Below, piece after piece: positions 5,889 through 14,195 of a stretch of DNA of 64,000 bases. The translations under genes were made by a program, and so were the position numbers. Source of the stretch: Ramlibacter albus (lineage in GTDB: Bacteria; Pseudomonadota; Gammaproteobacteria; Burkholderiales; Burkholderiaceae_C); NCBI RefSeq assembly GCF_014297445.1, contig NZ_JACORU010000014.1, forward strand, positions 1 through 64,000, written 5' to 3'. Each line of letters starts with the position of its first letter. The first letter of the stretch is position 1. The notes under the pieces were generated by a model. That model had not been told where the DNA came from. It saw only the letters and a program-made list of their open reading frames with translations, and made no database searches.

Positions 5889-6814
5889 GGTGAAGTCTCC
5901 TGTGGAAATTCGCGCGCCGCGAGTTCGCGCAGCGCAGTGACGGTGGGGTGGGCCGGCTGCGGCCGGTAAGCCAGCGCCAGCCCGATCGGCGTGTCGCCCT
6001 TCATGTCTTCCAGCACCTTGAAGACGACATGCTCGCTGGGCGGATTGCGCACGACACCCGGGACCAGCGCAACCCCGAGGCCCGATTCGACGAGCGTCAA
6101 CACCGTGCGCACCTGCACGGCCTCCTGCGCCGCACGCGGCACGAAGCCCGCGCGCTGGCAAGCCATCATGCAGACGCTGCGCATCCCCTCGGCTTGCAGC
6201 GCGTCGTAGTTCACGAAGGGCTCGCCGGCCAGGTCGGCCAGGCGAAGCACTTTCTTCGACGCGAGCTTGTGGCCCTTGGGCAGTGCCGCCACGAGCGTGT
6301 CGCGTTGCAGAACCTGGAACTCGGCGCCCATCGGCTTCAATACTGGCGTCCACAGAAACCCGGCGTCCATGTCGCCGGTGGCCAGCGCCTGCACGATGCC
6401 CATCGACGACCCTTCGCGCAGCTGCAGCTCCACGCGAGGCATCTCGGCACGAACCCGCGGCACCAGCCGCTGCAGCACACCGTGCGTGGCGGAGCCCGTG
6501 AAGCCGATGCGCAGCACGCCCGCACGTCCCGTGTCGGCCAGCGTCGCCATCTCCGCAAAGCCCTCCGCGTGCTGCAGGATCAGGCGCGCTTCGGCCAGCG
6601 CCGCCCGCCCGCTGCCCGTGAGCTGCACGCCCTTCGCATCGCGCTCGAAGAGGCGCACGCCCAGCTCGGCTTCCAGCTTCTGGATCGACACCGTCAGCGG
6701 CGGCTGCGTCATGTGCAGCAGCTGAGCGGCCTTGCGGTAGTTCAATGCCTCGGCCAGCACCACGAAATGCCGGATGCGGCGCAGGTCGAGCGTTCGGAGG
6801 GCGGGTGGGGTCAC
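5885..6814 (-). CDS. LysR-type transcriptional regulator of the acyl-CoA operon
   Basis: A wHTH of LysR type (LDLRRIRHFVVLAEALNYRK, then AAQLLHMTQPPLTVSIQKLE) is followed by the two-lobe effector domain (VLRIGFTGSATHGVLQRLVP). GTG 6814 is chosen so that the protein starts just before the Leu-Asp-Leu-Arg-Arg helix (309 residues); an ATG at 6886 would add 24 unlikely residues. It is divergent from the acyl-CoA dehydrogenase operon with about 110 bases between starts. It probably controls that operon in response to a substrate or CoA-ester; the effector is unknown. Confidence 0.9.
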   Translation of the reverse strand: MTPPALRTLDLRRIRHFVVLAEALNYRKAAQLLHMTQPPLTVSIQKLEAELGVRLFERDAKGVQLTGSGRAALAEARLILQHAEGFAEMATLADTGRAGVLRIGFTGSATHGVLQRLVPRVRAEMPRVELQLREGSSMGIVQALATGDMDAGFLWTPVLKPMGAEFQVLQRDTLVAALPKGHKLASKKVLRLADLAGEPFVNYDALQAEGMRSVCMMACQRAGFVPRAAQEAVQVRTVLTLVESGLGVALVPGVVRNPPSEHVVFKVLEDMKGDTPIGLALAYRPQPAHPTVTALRELAAREFPQETSP

Positions 6815-6926
6815 GATTCGTGTGGCGTATCGCTGCCCGGCGATTCGGTATTGGACGGCTTGCGCACCGCCCGATATCGTGGGCATTCACCAGGAGCCCA
6901 GCCATGATACGAAACGGAGTCCGGCG

Positions 6927-8084
6927 GTGAGCGCGCTCGATTCGCTCACCCTCACGGCCCTGCCGCCCGAAGCCGAAGCCCTGCGCTCGCAGGTGCGCGC
7001 CTTCCTGCAGGAGGCCGTCTCGAAAATCCCGGCCCACATCCGCGCGCGCTCCTGGGGCGGCTACGACAGCAACCTCAGCCGTGAGCTGGGCAAGCGCGGC
7101 TTCCTCGGGCTCACCTTGCCGAAGGAATACGGCGGCGGCGGCCGCAGCCCGTTCGACCGCTACGTCGTCGTCGAGGAGTTCCTCAACTTCGGCGCGCCCG
7201 TGGGCTCGCACTGGATCGCCGAGCGCCAGAGCGCGCCGCTCATCCTCAAGTACGGGACCGAGGCGCAGAAGCGGCACTTCATCCCGGCCGTGTGCCGCGG
7301 CGAGATGTATTTCTGCATCGGCATGAGCGAGCCCAACGCGGGCTCGGACCTCGCCAGTGTCAAGACGCGCGCCACGCGCAACGACCAAGGCTGGCTGCTC
7401 AGCGGCCAGAAGATCTGGACCACCAACGCGCACAACTGCCACTACATGATCGCGCTGGTGCGCACCTCGGGCACCACCGAGGACCGCCACAAGAGCCTGT
7501 CGCAGGTGATCGTGGACCTGAAGCTGCCCGGCGTCACCGTGCGGCCGATCACCGACCTGTCGGGCGACTCGCACTTCTGCGAGGTCTTCTTCGACAACGT
7601 GCAGCTCGCGCCGGACGCCGTGCTCGGCCGCGAGGGCGACGGCTGGGAGCAGGTGATGAGCGAGCTGGCCTTCGAGCGCAGCGGGCCGGAGCGCCTCTTT
7701 TCCAGCATCGTGCTGTTCGACGAGTGGCTGGCGTACGTGCGCACGCCGCAGGGCCGCACGCCGCAGGCGCTGCGGCTGGCGGGCAAGATCGTGGCGCAGC
7801 TCGCGCCCTTGCGGGCGATGTCCGTCGCAGTGACGAGCAAGCTCGCGAAGGGTGAAAGCCCGGTGGTCGAAGCCGCGCTGGTGAAGGACCTCGGCACCGG
7901 TGTGGAGCAGCTTATCCCCACGCTGATCGCCGACGACCTGTTCCGCCGCCCCGCGCACGAAGTGCCGCTGGAGTTGCTGCGCACCCTCAACTACGTCACG
8001 CAGGTGGCGCCGTCGTATTCGCTGCGCGGCGGCACACGCGACATCCTGCGCGGCATGATCGCGCGCGGCCTCGGGCTGCGCTGA
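6927..8084 (+). CDS. Acyl-CoA dehydrogenase (long subunit)
   Basis: The 385-residue FAD enzyme introduces an alpha,beta double bond in an acyl-CoA. Visible features are the N-terminal helical domain, the flavin/substrate strands MYFCIGMSEPNAGSDLASVK and KIWTTNAHNC, and the C-terminal helices ending SLRGGTRDILRGMIARGLGL. GTG 6927 is preceded by a GGAG at good distance and gives a family-typical start. It is the first gene of a five-gene run (6927-12017). It probably pairs with the shorter dehydrogenase that follows 12 bases later, as in heteromeric acyl-CoA dehydrogenases. The substrate is unknown. Confidence 0.9.
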   Translation: MSALDSLTLTALPPEAEALRSQVRAFLQEAVSKIPAHIRARSWGGYDSNLSRELGKRGFLGLTLPKEYGGGGRSPFDRYVVVEEFLNFGAPVGSHWIAERQSAPLILKYGTEAQKRHFIPAVCRGEMYFCIGMSEPNAGSDLASVKTRATRNDQGWLLSGQKIWTTNAHNCHYMIALVRTSGTTEDRHKSLSQVIVDLKLPGVTVRPITDLSGDSHFCEVFFDNVQLAPDAVLGREGDGWEQVMSELAFERSGPERLFSSIVLFDEWLAYVRTPQGRTPQALRLAGKIVAQLAPLRAMSVAVTSKLAKGESPVVEAALVKDLGTGVEQLIPTLIADDLFRRPAHEVPLELLRTLNYVTQVAPSYSLRGGTRDILRGMIARGLGLR

Positions 8085-8096
8085 AAGGAGCTGACG

Positions 8097-9086
8097 ATGG
8101 ACGACCTTCTTTCCGATGCGCTGCGCCAGTTGCTGGAAGACCAGTGCACGCCGCAGCTCGTGCGTGCGGTGGAGGCCGGGCAATCGCCGGGCGAGTTGTG
8201 GGCGCAGATCGAGGAGTCCGGCTTTGCCGATGCGATGGTGCCGGAGGAGCAAGGCGGGGCGGGACTGGGGTTGAGTGACGTGTTCCCTCTCTTTGCCTTG
8301 TGCGGTTCGTACGCGGTGCCGGTGCCGTTGGCGCACACGATGCTCGCCCGTGCCTTGCTCGCCAATGCTGGTGTTGCACGGCCGCAGGGCAGCATCGCAA
8401 TCGCCACGAGCTCCGGAATGGCAGCCCGGGTGTCCTTCGGCGCTGTCGCGGACTGGGTGCTCACGGGTGTCAACGGTGCGACGGTGCTGCTGCCCGTCGC
8501 GGAGGCGAATGCGGAGCGCGACGTCTTCCCGCTCGATGCCACTCTGCGCTGGACCGAAGCCGCCGTTGCACGCGCCCAGCGAATCCCCGGCACACACGAC
8601 CTCGAAGCGCTCCAGGCCTGTACGGCCGCCGCGCAGCTCTCCGGCGCGCTGATGAACACTTTCAACCGTACCCTGCAATACGCCAACGAGCGCCAGCAGT
8701 TCGGCCGGCCGATCGGCAAGTTCCAGGCCATCCAGCACCAGCTGAGCGTGATGGCCGAGCACACGTTCGCCGCGCGCATGGCCGCGCAGATCGGCTGCCA
8801 CTCGGCCATGGCCACGCCCGACCGATTGCGTGTCGCCGTCGCCAAGTCGCGCACTTGCGAGGCCGCGATCGAAGTCGCCGCGCTCGCGCACTCGATCCAC
8901 GGCGCCATCGGCTTCACGGCGGAATACGATCTGCAGCTTTACACCCGCCGCCTGCACGCATGGCGGCAGGCCGCGGGTTCCGAGTCCTATTGGCAAGAAG
9001 TGCTCGGCGAGGAACTCGTCGACCGCCGCAACGGCCTGGCGCTGGACCTGATCCGCGCGACCACAGACATCCACCAAGGAGATTGA
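8097..9086 (+). CDS. Acyl-CoA dehydrogenase (short subunit)
   Basis: The protein has 329 residues, shorter than the usual ~380. It has the helical N-terminal domain (EESGFADAMVPEEQGGAGLG), a reduced beta domain with few of the flavin-contacting motifs, and a full C-terminal domain (YANERQQFGRPIGKFQAIQH; SIHGAIGFTAEYDLQLYTRR). Short members lacking a complete flavin site usually act with a longer partner, here the preceding gene. An AAAGGAG ribosome site lies in the 12-base gap. It is the second gene of the operon. Confidence 0.88.
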   Translation: MDDLLSDALRQLLEDQCTPQLVRAVEAGQSPGELWAQIEESGFADAMVPEEQGGAGLGLSDVFPLFALCGSYAVPVPLAHTMLARALLANAGVARPQGSIAIATSSGMAARVSFGAVADWVLTGVNGATVLLPVAEANAERDVFPLDATLRWTEAAVARAQRIPGTHDLEALQACTAAAQLSGALMNTFNRTLQYANERQQFGRPIGKFQAIQHQLSVMAEHTFAARMAAQIGCHSAMATPDRLRVAVAKSRTCEAAIEVAALAHSIHGAIGFTAEYDLQLYTRRLHAWRQAAGSESYWQEVLGEELVDRRNGLALDLIRATTDIHQGD

Positions 9087-9087
9087 A

Positions 9088-9876
9088 GTGAGCTTCCTGA
9101 AGAAAACGCGCGAAGGCGCCATCCTCATCCTCACCATGAGCCAGCCGGAGACGCGCAACGCCGTCACCGGCAACACGGCCGCGGCGGAGTTCGAGCAGGC
9201 CTGCGCCGAAGTGCAGGCCGACCGCAGCATCCGCGTGGTGGTCATCACGGGCGAAGGCCCGGTGTTCTCCAGCGGCGGCAACGTCAAGGACATGCAGAAG
9301 TACTTCCAGCAGCAGCTGTCGCCGGAAGACATCCGCGAGGAATACCGCCGCGGCGTGCAGCGCATCCCCAGGGCGCTCTACAACCTCGACGTGCCCGTCA
9401 TCGCCGCCGTCAACGGCCCGGCCATCGGCGCGGGCTGCGACCTCACGTGCATGTGCGACATCCGCATCGCGAGCGAGAAGGCCTCGTTCGCCGAGAGCTT
9501 CGTGAAGGTGGGCCTGGTGGCCGGCGACGGCGGCGCATGGCTGCTGCCGCGCGCCGTGGGCCTGTCGAAGGCGTCCGAGATGGCCTTCACCGGCGAAGCC
9601 GTGAGTGCGCAGGAGGCGCTGGCCTGCGGACTCGTGTCGCGCGTGGTGCCTGCCGAGCAGCTGATGGAAACCGCACTCGGCGTCGCGCGCAAGATCGCCG
9701 CCAACCCGGGCGGGCCGCTGCGCATGACCAAGCGCCTCATCCGCGAAGGCCAGCAGCAATCGCTGGAGTCGCTGCTGGAGATCTCGGCCGCCTACCAGGC
9801 CATCGCGCACCTGCAGCCCGACCACCACGAGGCCGTGAAGGCCTTCGTCGAGAAGCGCACCCCGAAGTTTTCGTGA
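9088..9876 (+). CDS. Enoyl-CoA hydratase/isomerase family protein
   Basis: The 262-residue crotonase-fold enzyme uses GTG 9088, one base after the preceding stop, with AAGGAG upstream. The CoA-binding and oxyanion-hole motifs are visible: FSSGGNVKDM near residue 70 and NGPAIGAGCDLTCMCDIRIA near residue 110, followed by VGLVAGDGGAWLLPRAVG with an Asp/Gly stretch at the catalytic loop. It would hydrate the enoyl-CoA made by the dehydrogenase pair. A family of this breadth also includes isomerases and lyases, so the exact reaction is inferred from context. Confidence 0.88.
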   Translation: MSFLKKTREGAILILTMSQPETRNAVTGNTAAAEFEQACAEVQADRSIRVVVITGEGPVFSSGGNVKDMQKYFQQQLSPEDIREEYRRGVQRIPRALYNLDVPVIAAVNGPAIGAGCDLTCMCDIRIASEKASFAESFVKVGLVAGDGGAWLLPRAVGLSKASEMAFTGEAVSAQEALACGLVSRVVPAEQLMETALGVARKIAANPGGPLRMTKRLIREGQQQSLESLLEISAAYQAIAHLQPDHHEAVKAFVEKRTPKFS

Positions 9877-9900
9877 AGTCCTGACAAGGAGACAACAAGC

Positions 9901-10872
9901 ATGACCGTCATCTCCCGCCGCGCGCTCGTCGCCGCGGCTCTTGCACTCACCGCCGCCGGCGGCGCATTCGCGCAGGCCTGGCCTACGAAGCCGATCACGA
10001 TGGTGGTCCCCTTCCCGCCGGGCGGCCCGACGGACCTGGTGGCGCGCGTGCTCGCACAGAAACTCGGCGAGCAGCTCGGCCAGAACGTCATCGTCGACAA
10101 CAAGGGCGGGGCCAACGGCAACATCGGCGCGCAGGCCGTCGCGCGCGCGCCGGCCGATGGCTACACCATCCTCTACAACACGTCGTCCATCACCCTGAGC
10201 CCCGCGCTCTATAAGAACCTGCCGTACAACCTGGAGAAGGACTTCGCGCCCGTCGCGCTGACGGCCGTGGTGCCGCTCGCCCTCGTCGTGCACCCGAGCA
10301 TTCCCGCCAACAACGTCAAGGAGTTCGTCGCGTACGCGAAGGCCAACCCGGGCAAGCTCACCTACGGCTCGGCGGGCAACGGCAACGTCACGCACCTGGG
10401 CGCTTTCCAGTTCGTGCAGGCCAACGGCATCGACGCCGTGCACGCGCCGTTCAAGGGCAGCGCGCCGGCCGACGTGGCACTGGTCGCCGGCGAGATCCAG
10501 TTCCTCACCGACACGATCAATTCCGTCATGCCTTTCATCAAGGACAAGCGCCTGAAGCTGCTGGCCGTGACGAGCGCCAAGCGCATGTCCCTGTTCCCCG
10601 ACACGCCCACGCTGGCGGAATCCGGCATGCCCGGCTTCGAAGTCGGTGCCTGGCAAGGTGTGATGGTGCCGGCCGCGACGCCGAAGGCCGTGGTGGACCG
10701 CCTCAATGCCGAGATCAACAAGGCGCTGAACAACCCGGACGTCAAGGCCAAGCTGGCCGTGCAGGGTGCGGAGCCGCTGGGCTCCACCGTGCCGGAGTAC
10801 GCGGCCTACGTGAAGAAGGAGATCGCGCGCTGGGCGCAGGTGGTCAAGGCTTCCGGAGTGACCATCGAATGA
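9901..10872 (+). CDS. Bug/TctC-family tricarboxylate-type solute receptor
   Basis: The 323-residue periplasmic receptor has a Sec signal (MTVISRRALVAAALALTAAG) cut near AFAQA. The mature part has the Bug signature WPTKPITMVVPFPPGGPTD, the loop IVDNKGGANGNIGAQAVARA and the Asp-Gly-Tyr-Thr motif. Bug receptors bind carboxylates and hand them to TctAB-type transporters. No tctAB lies here, so it works with a distant transporter or as a sensor. Its place inside the acyl-CoA operon suggests that it captures the acid degraded by these enzymes. Confidence 0.92.
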   Translation: MTVISRRALVAAALALTAAGGAFAQAWPTKPITMVVPFPPGGPTDLVARVLAQKLGEQLGQNVIVDNKGGANGNIGAQAVARAPADGYTILYNTSSITLSPALYKNLPYNLEKDFAPVALTAVVPLALVVHPSIPANNVKEFVAYAKANPGKLTYGSAGNGNVTHLGAFQFVQANGIDAVHAPFKGSAPADVALVAGEIQFLTDTINSVMPFIKDKRLKLLAVTSAKRMSLFPDTPTLAESGMPGFEVGAWQGVMVPAATPKAVVDRLNAEINKALNNPDVKAKLAVQGAEPLGSTVPEYAAYVKKEIARWAQVVKASGVTIE

Positions 10873-12017
10873 AGCTGCCGCTGGAAGGCGTGCGCGTGCT
10901 GGACCTGAGCGCCGTGGTGCTCGGGCCCTACGCGAGCCAGAACCTCGCGGACTACGGCGCCGACGTCATCAAGGTGGAGCCGCCGGAAGGCGACTCCACG
11001 CGCAACACCGGCCCCAGCACCGAGGCCGGCATGGCGGCGATCTTCCTCGGCGTGAACCGCGGCAAGCGCAGCATCGTGCTGGACCTGAAGAAGCCCGATG
11101 CGCGCGAAGCCCTGATGCGCCTCGTCGACACGGCCGACGTGCTGATGCACAGCATCCGGCCGCAGAAGCTCGAGGCCATCGGCCTCGACCCCGATGCGCT
11201 GATGGCGCGCAACCCGCGCCTCGTCTACGTCGGCCTGCACGGCTTCGGCGAGGACGGGCCGTACGGCGGCCTGCCCGCGTACGACGACATCGTGCAGGGC
11301 ATGTCCGGTTGCGCGGACCTGATGGACCGGCAGTCCGGGCATCCGCAGTACTTCCCCACCATCGCCGCGGACAAGACCTGCGGCCTCGTGGCCACGCATG
11401 CCATCCTGGCCGCGCTGTTCGCGCGTGAGCGCACGGGCAAGGGGTCTTATGTGGAAGTGCCGATGTTCGAGGCCATGGCGGCCTTCAACCTCGTCGAGCA
11501 CTACTACGGCCACCACTTCGACCCGCCGCTGGCCGGCACCGGCTACCCGCGCATCTTCGCCGCGCATCGCAAGCCGTACCGCACGAGCGACGGCTACGTG
11601 TGCCTGATGCCGTACACCGACGCGCACTGGAAGAGGTTCTTCCTCGAAGCCGGCCGGCCCGACGCCGCGGAAGACCCGCGCTTCGCGAACATGGCCGAGC
11701 GCACGCGCAACATCGCGTCGCTCTACGAGCTGGCGGCTGAATGCGCAGTTTCACGCACGACGGCGCAGTGGCTGGAGGCGTGCAAGCGCCTCGAGATTCC
11801 CGCTGCACCCGTGAACAAGCTCGACGACCTGGAGCGCGACGAGCACATGGTCGCCACCGGCTTCTTCCGCACGCTCGACGACCCGAAGATGGGCAAGGTG
11901 CGCTTCCCCGCGCCGCCGGTGCGCATCGACCGCGAGGCGCTGCCCGTGAAAATGGCGCCGCGCCTGGGCGAGCACACGCAGGAACTGCTGCGCGAAGTGG
12001 GGCTCGGGGGCGCCTGA
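10869..12017 (+). CDS. CaiB/BaiF-type (family III) CoA-transferase
   Basis: The 382-residue enzyme opens MKLPLEGVRVLDLSAVVLGP and has the family III nucleotide-binding pattern: YGADVIKVEPPEGDSTRN, NRGKRSIVLDLKKPDAREAL, then the region with the expected catalytic Asp (VGLHGFGEDGPYGG and later AYDDIVQGMSG). It would move CoA from a donor acyl-CoA to the incoming acid. The start overlaps the Bug receptor stop by 4 bases (ATGA), so it is coupled. It is the last gene of the operon and is convergent with the ABC operon on the other strand. Confidence 0.9.
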   Translation: MKLPLEGVRVLDLSAVVLGPYASQNLADYGADVIKVEPPEGDSTRNTGPSTEAGMAAIFLGVNRGKRSIVLDLKKPDAREALMRLVDTADVLMHSIRPQKLEAIGLDPDALMARNPRLVYVGLHGFGEDGPYGGLPAYDDIVQGMSGCADLMDRQSGHPQYFPTIAADKTCGLVATHAILAALFARERTGKGSYVEVPMFEAMAAFNLVEHYYGHHFDPPLAGTGYPRIFAAHRKPYRTSDGYVCLMPYTDAHWKRFFLEAGRPDAAEDPRFANMAERTRNIASLYELAAECAVSRTTAQWLEACKRLEIPAAPVNKLDDLERDEHMVATGFFRTLDDPKMGKVRFPAPPVRIDREALPVKMAPRLGEHTQELLREVGLGGA

Positions 12018-12036
12018 CCCCGGCCCCGCTTGGTAC

Positions 12037-13077
12037 TCAGCGCTCGATCGACTTGTTCCAGCGCGTGTTCCAGCCCGGGCGCAGCTCGTTGATCGTGTCC
12101 CAGTCGAGCGTGACCACGGTCTTCATGTAGCCCTTGAAGGCATCCATCGTCGCCTTCGCGGCGGGCGAGGACGGCTGCGTCTTGAGGTTGCTCGGGATCT
12201 GGTTGCCGAACTCCAGCGCGGCGGCCTGCGCCTGCGGCGTCAGCAGGAACTCGGCGAGCTTCTGCGCGAGCTCGGGGTTGTCGTTGCGCGCGGTCACGCA
12301 CTCGGCCACCATCAGCAGCACCGAGCCTTCCTTGGGCTGCGCGTATTCCATCGGGATGCCCTTGGCTTTCTGCGTCGCGACGCTGGTGGGCGTGAGCGGG
12401 AAGATCGCCGCGTCGCCGGTCTGCACCATCTCGCTGAGCTTCGCGGAGCTGGGGATGTACTCCAGCACGTTCGGGCCGATGGTGCTGCCCCACTTGTTGA
12501 AGCCGGGGTCCACGTTCTTCTCGGTGCCGCCCTGGATGCGGTTGAACATCAGGAAGCCGTGCAGCCCGAAGCTGCTGGAGGGCAGCGACTGGAACACCAC
12601 CTTGCCCTTGAACTTGGGGTCGGCGAAGTCCATCCACGAAGTGGGGGCGGGCCACTTCTTCTCGTCGAACATCTTCTTGTTGTAGCCGATGCCGGTCATG
12701 CCCACGTTCACGCCCGCGGCCATGCCGCCGGCCATGCGGGCGCTGGGGTACAGGTCCTTGAGCACGGGCGAATCGTTCATCTTCTGGCACAGGCCCAGCT
12801 TGATGGCGCGCATCATCACGCCGTCGTCCAGGAACATCACGTGCACCGGCGGCTTCTCCTTGCTGGCCTGTACCTTGGCCAGGATGTCCGACGAAGTGCC
12901 GGGCACCACCACCACCTTCACGTTGTGGATCTTCTCGAACGCGGGGAACACGTACTTGGTGTACGACTGCTCCATGACGCCACCGTTCATGCCGATGTAG
13001 AGCGTCTTGCCTTGCGCGAAGGCGCCGCCCGCGAGCGCAAGTGCGGCGAGCGCGATGGAGGTGCGAAGTAGTGACAT
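12037..13077 (-). CDS. ABC transporter periplasmic substrate-binding protein (PotD/spermidine-type family 1)
   Basis: The 346-residue protein has a signal peptide (MSLLRTSIALAALALAGGAF, cleavage after AFA). The mature part shows the extracellular solute-binding family 1 pattern seen in polyamine and iron binders: TLYIGMNGGVMEQSY, GYNKKMFDEKKWPAPTSWMD, FADPKFKGKVVFQ, and Phe-Pro-Leu-Thr-Pro. It is the last gene of the reverse-strand operon, 11 bases after the oxidase gene with GGAGCC before its start. It supplies the ABC importer; the ligand is probably the amine or amino compound oxidised by the dehydrogenase subunits. Confidence 0.9.
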   Translation of the reverse strand: MSLLRTSIALAALALAGGAFAQGKTLYIGMNGGVMEQSYTKYVFPAFEKIHNVKVVVVPGTSSDILAKVQASKEKPPVHVMFLDDGVMMRAIKLGLCQKMNDSPVLKDLYPSARMAGGMAAGVNVGMTGIGYNKKMFDEKKWPAPTSWMDFADPKFKGKVVFQSLPSSSFGLHGFLMFNRIQGGTEKNVDPGFNKWGSTIGPNVLEYIPSSAKLSEMVQTGDAAIFPLTPTSVATQKAKGIPMEYAQPKEGSVLLMVAECVTARNDNPELAQKLAEFLLTPQAQAAALEFGNQIPSNLKTQPSSPAAKATMDAFKGYMKTVVTLDWDTINELRPGWNTRWNKSIER

Positions 13078-13088
13078 GGTGGCTCCTT

Positions 13089-14195
13089 TCAGTGGACGGT
13101 GAATCTATCGATAGCGAACGGGGCGAGCGGCACTTGCGGGCGGCCGTCGCGGATCCACTGCGCGAGGGCTTCGCCGACGGCGGGGCCGGTCTGGAAGCCG
13201 GCGCCGCAGAAGCCGAAGGCGTGCAGCAGCTGCGGGTGGCGCGTGCCGGGGCCGATGACGGGCTGGTGGTCGGGCAGCGAGCCTTCCACGCCGCTCCAGA
13301 AGCGGATGACCTGTGCGTGCGCGAGCGGCGGGAACAGGCTGGCCATGCGCTGGCACAGCTCGGCGATCGCGTGCGCGCGCGGGCGCGCGAAGAGCGGCGA
13401 CGTGGATGCGCCGCGGCTGCCGCCGAGCACGCAGTTGCCGCGCGCGGTCTGGCGGCCGTAGATGCCGCCGCCTTCCACGCCGATGTTGATGTCCATGAAG
13501 CGCGGCATGGGCTCGGTGACGGCCATGCCGGGGTGGATGCTTTCCATCGGCGCATCGTCGCCGAAAGCGCGCGCCACCGCCAGCGACCAGGCGCCGGCGC
13601 AATTGAGCAGCCAGGGCGCGCGCACCTGCAGGCCCTTGCCGTCGCCGAGCACGAAGCGGTGGCCGTCGTGGGCGAGCTCGGTGACCTCGCATTGCTCGAT
13701 GATCGTCGCGCCCGCCGCGCGCGCCGCGCGTGCGAAGGCGGGGCTCACGAGGCGCGGGTTGGCGTGGCCATCGCCGGGGCACCAGGAACCTGCGATGGCG
13801 GCCGCGCCGAGCCAGGGGTAGCGGCGGCGGAATTCGGCGCCGGTGATCATCTGCAGCTCCAGGCCGTGCTCGCGCACGACGCGCGCGTAGTTCTCCAGGC
13901 TTTCGAGCTGCGCCTCGCTGCGCGCGAGCTTCAGGTGGCCCGAGCGCACGTACTCGCCGTCGATGCCGATGTACTCGGGCAGGCGGTCCCAGATCTCGCG
14001 CGAGCGCAGCGCCAGCGGCAACTGCACGGGCATGCGGCCTTGCACGCGCACGCCGCCGTAGTTGACGCCGCTGGCCGCCGCGCCGCACAGGCCGCGCTCC
14101 AGCAGCACAACCGACAGGCCCATGCGCCGCAGGAAGAGCGCGGCCGATGCGCCGACGATGCCGCCGCCGACGATGGCGACGTCGGCCTCAGTCAT
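13089..14195 (-). CDS. DadA/HcnC-like FAD-dependent amine oxidoreductase subunit
   Basis: The 368-residue DAO-fold flavoprotein has a dinucleotide-binding start MTEADVAIVGGGIVGASAAL and later VIGPGTRHPQLLHAFGFCGA with the C-terminal Gly-Phe-Gln-Thr-Gly-Pro-Ala-Val-Gly motif. It corresponds to the small-substrate oxidising subunit (beta subunit of opine, hydroxyproline or HCN synthase-type enzymes). The next two upstream genes encode the other subunits and overlap by 8 bases and 4 bases. The substrate is likely an imino or amino acid, not determinable from sequence. Confidence 0.88.
   Translation of the reverse strand: MTEADVAIVGGGIVGASAALFLRRMGLSVVLLERGLCGAAASGVNYGGVRVQGRMPVQLPLALRSREIWDRLPEYIGIDGEYVRSGHLKLARSEAQLESLENYARVVREHGLELQMITGAEFRRRYPWLGAAAIAGSWCPGDGHANPRLVSPAFARAARAAGATIIEQCEVTELAHDGHRFVLGDGKGLQVRAPWLLNCAGAWSLAVARAFGDDAPMESIHPGMAVTEPMPRFMDINIGVEGGGIYGRQTARGNCVLGGSRGASTSPLFARPRAHAIAELCQRMASLFPPLAHAQVIRFWSGVEGSLPDHQPVIGPGTRHPQLLHAFGFCGAGFQTGPAVGEALAQWIRDGRPQVPLAPFAIDRFTVH

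Noticed and set aside
5433-9365. A very long open frame on the reverse strand (over 1300 codons) across the LysR/acyl-CoA region
   Set aside because: Only its last 151 codons are a real gene (DUF3237). The rest is antisense to clear dehydrogenase genes, is Arg/Ala/His-rich and has no domain; it is open only because GC is high.
11723-13555. Long reverse frame overlapping CoA-transferase, binding protein and oxidase genes
   Set aside because: It crosses three well-supported genes in other frames and shows low-complexity Arg/Ser/Ala sequence.
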